Below, piece after piece: positions 5,909 to 5,909 of a stretch of DNA of 5,909 nt (the first letter of the stretch is position 1; every line of letters begins with the position of its first letter). The stretch is from an uncultured Clostridia bacterium. Its GTDB lineage: Bacteria > Bacillota > Clostridia > Oscillospirales > CAG-382. The position numbers were made by a program, and so were the translations under genes. Location of the stretch: positions 1 through 5,909 of the forward strand of contig CAJOMW010000081.1 of the NCBI GenBank assembly GCA_905235695.1, in the 5' to 3' direction. Under the pieces are notes generated by a model, which made no database searches, was not told where the DNA came from, and saw only the letters and a program-made list of their open reading frames with translations.

Positions 5909-5909
5909 T

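Overview
The window looks like a piece of a gut-type Clostridia genome (Oscillospiraceae/Ruminococcus-like; inference). The two large genes have strong Shine-Dalgarno sites, extended -10 promoters and intrinsic terminators. One encodes a surface protein with SLH anchors and His/Cys-rich repeats of a kind common in gut Firmicutes. The last ~300 bases do not match this picture and look Bacteroidota-like.

Layout. Bases 1-36 read as the last codons of an upstream plus-strand gene, closed by an intrinsic terminator (52-85). A consensus promoter (110-137) follows and should start transcription at about 144, at the foot of a 118-base palindrome (142-259) with perfect 14-base ends that resembles a miniature inverted-repeat element. 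A second intrinsic terminator (280-312), with a competing antiterminator-like pairing (267-290), stands between that palindrome and the next gene. The leader is therefore either an attenuator or a short stand-alone RNA.

Gene 1 (340-2431) encodes a secreted, wall-anchored protein: signal peptide, AT-rich PPC-like beta-sandwich, nine ~39-residue His/Cys repeats, three SLH domains. As given, the signal peptide is one base out of frame with the rest. Dropping one G near 391-393 restores a well-formed signal peptidase I site and a 696-residue protein. This may be a real frameshift, a reversible switch, or a sequence error. A perfect-stem terminator (2452-2485) ends it.

Gene 2 (2549-5602) has its own promoter and encodes a complete 1017-residue GH38 alpha-mannosidase without a signal peptide, so it probably trims mannosides in the cytoplasm. 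Nothing links it functionally to gene 1 beyond adjacency.

From about 5602 to the end, the minus strand carries the first 69 residues of a uracil-DNA-glycosylase-family protein and, overlapping its start by 14 bases, the tail of another reading frame. The glycosylase breaks off exactly where the mannosidase ends, there is no terminator for the mannosidase, and the start has no Shine-Dalgarno site. The simplest reading is a junction between two genomes: chimeric assembly, or less likely a real transfer or rearrangement.
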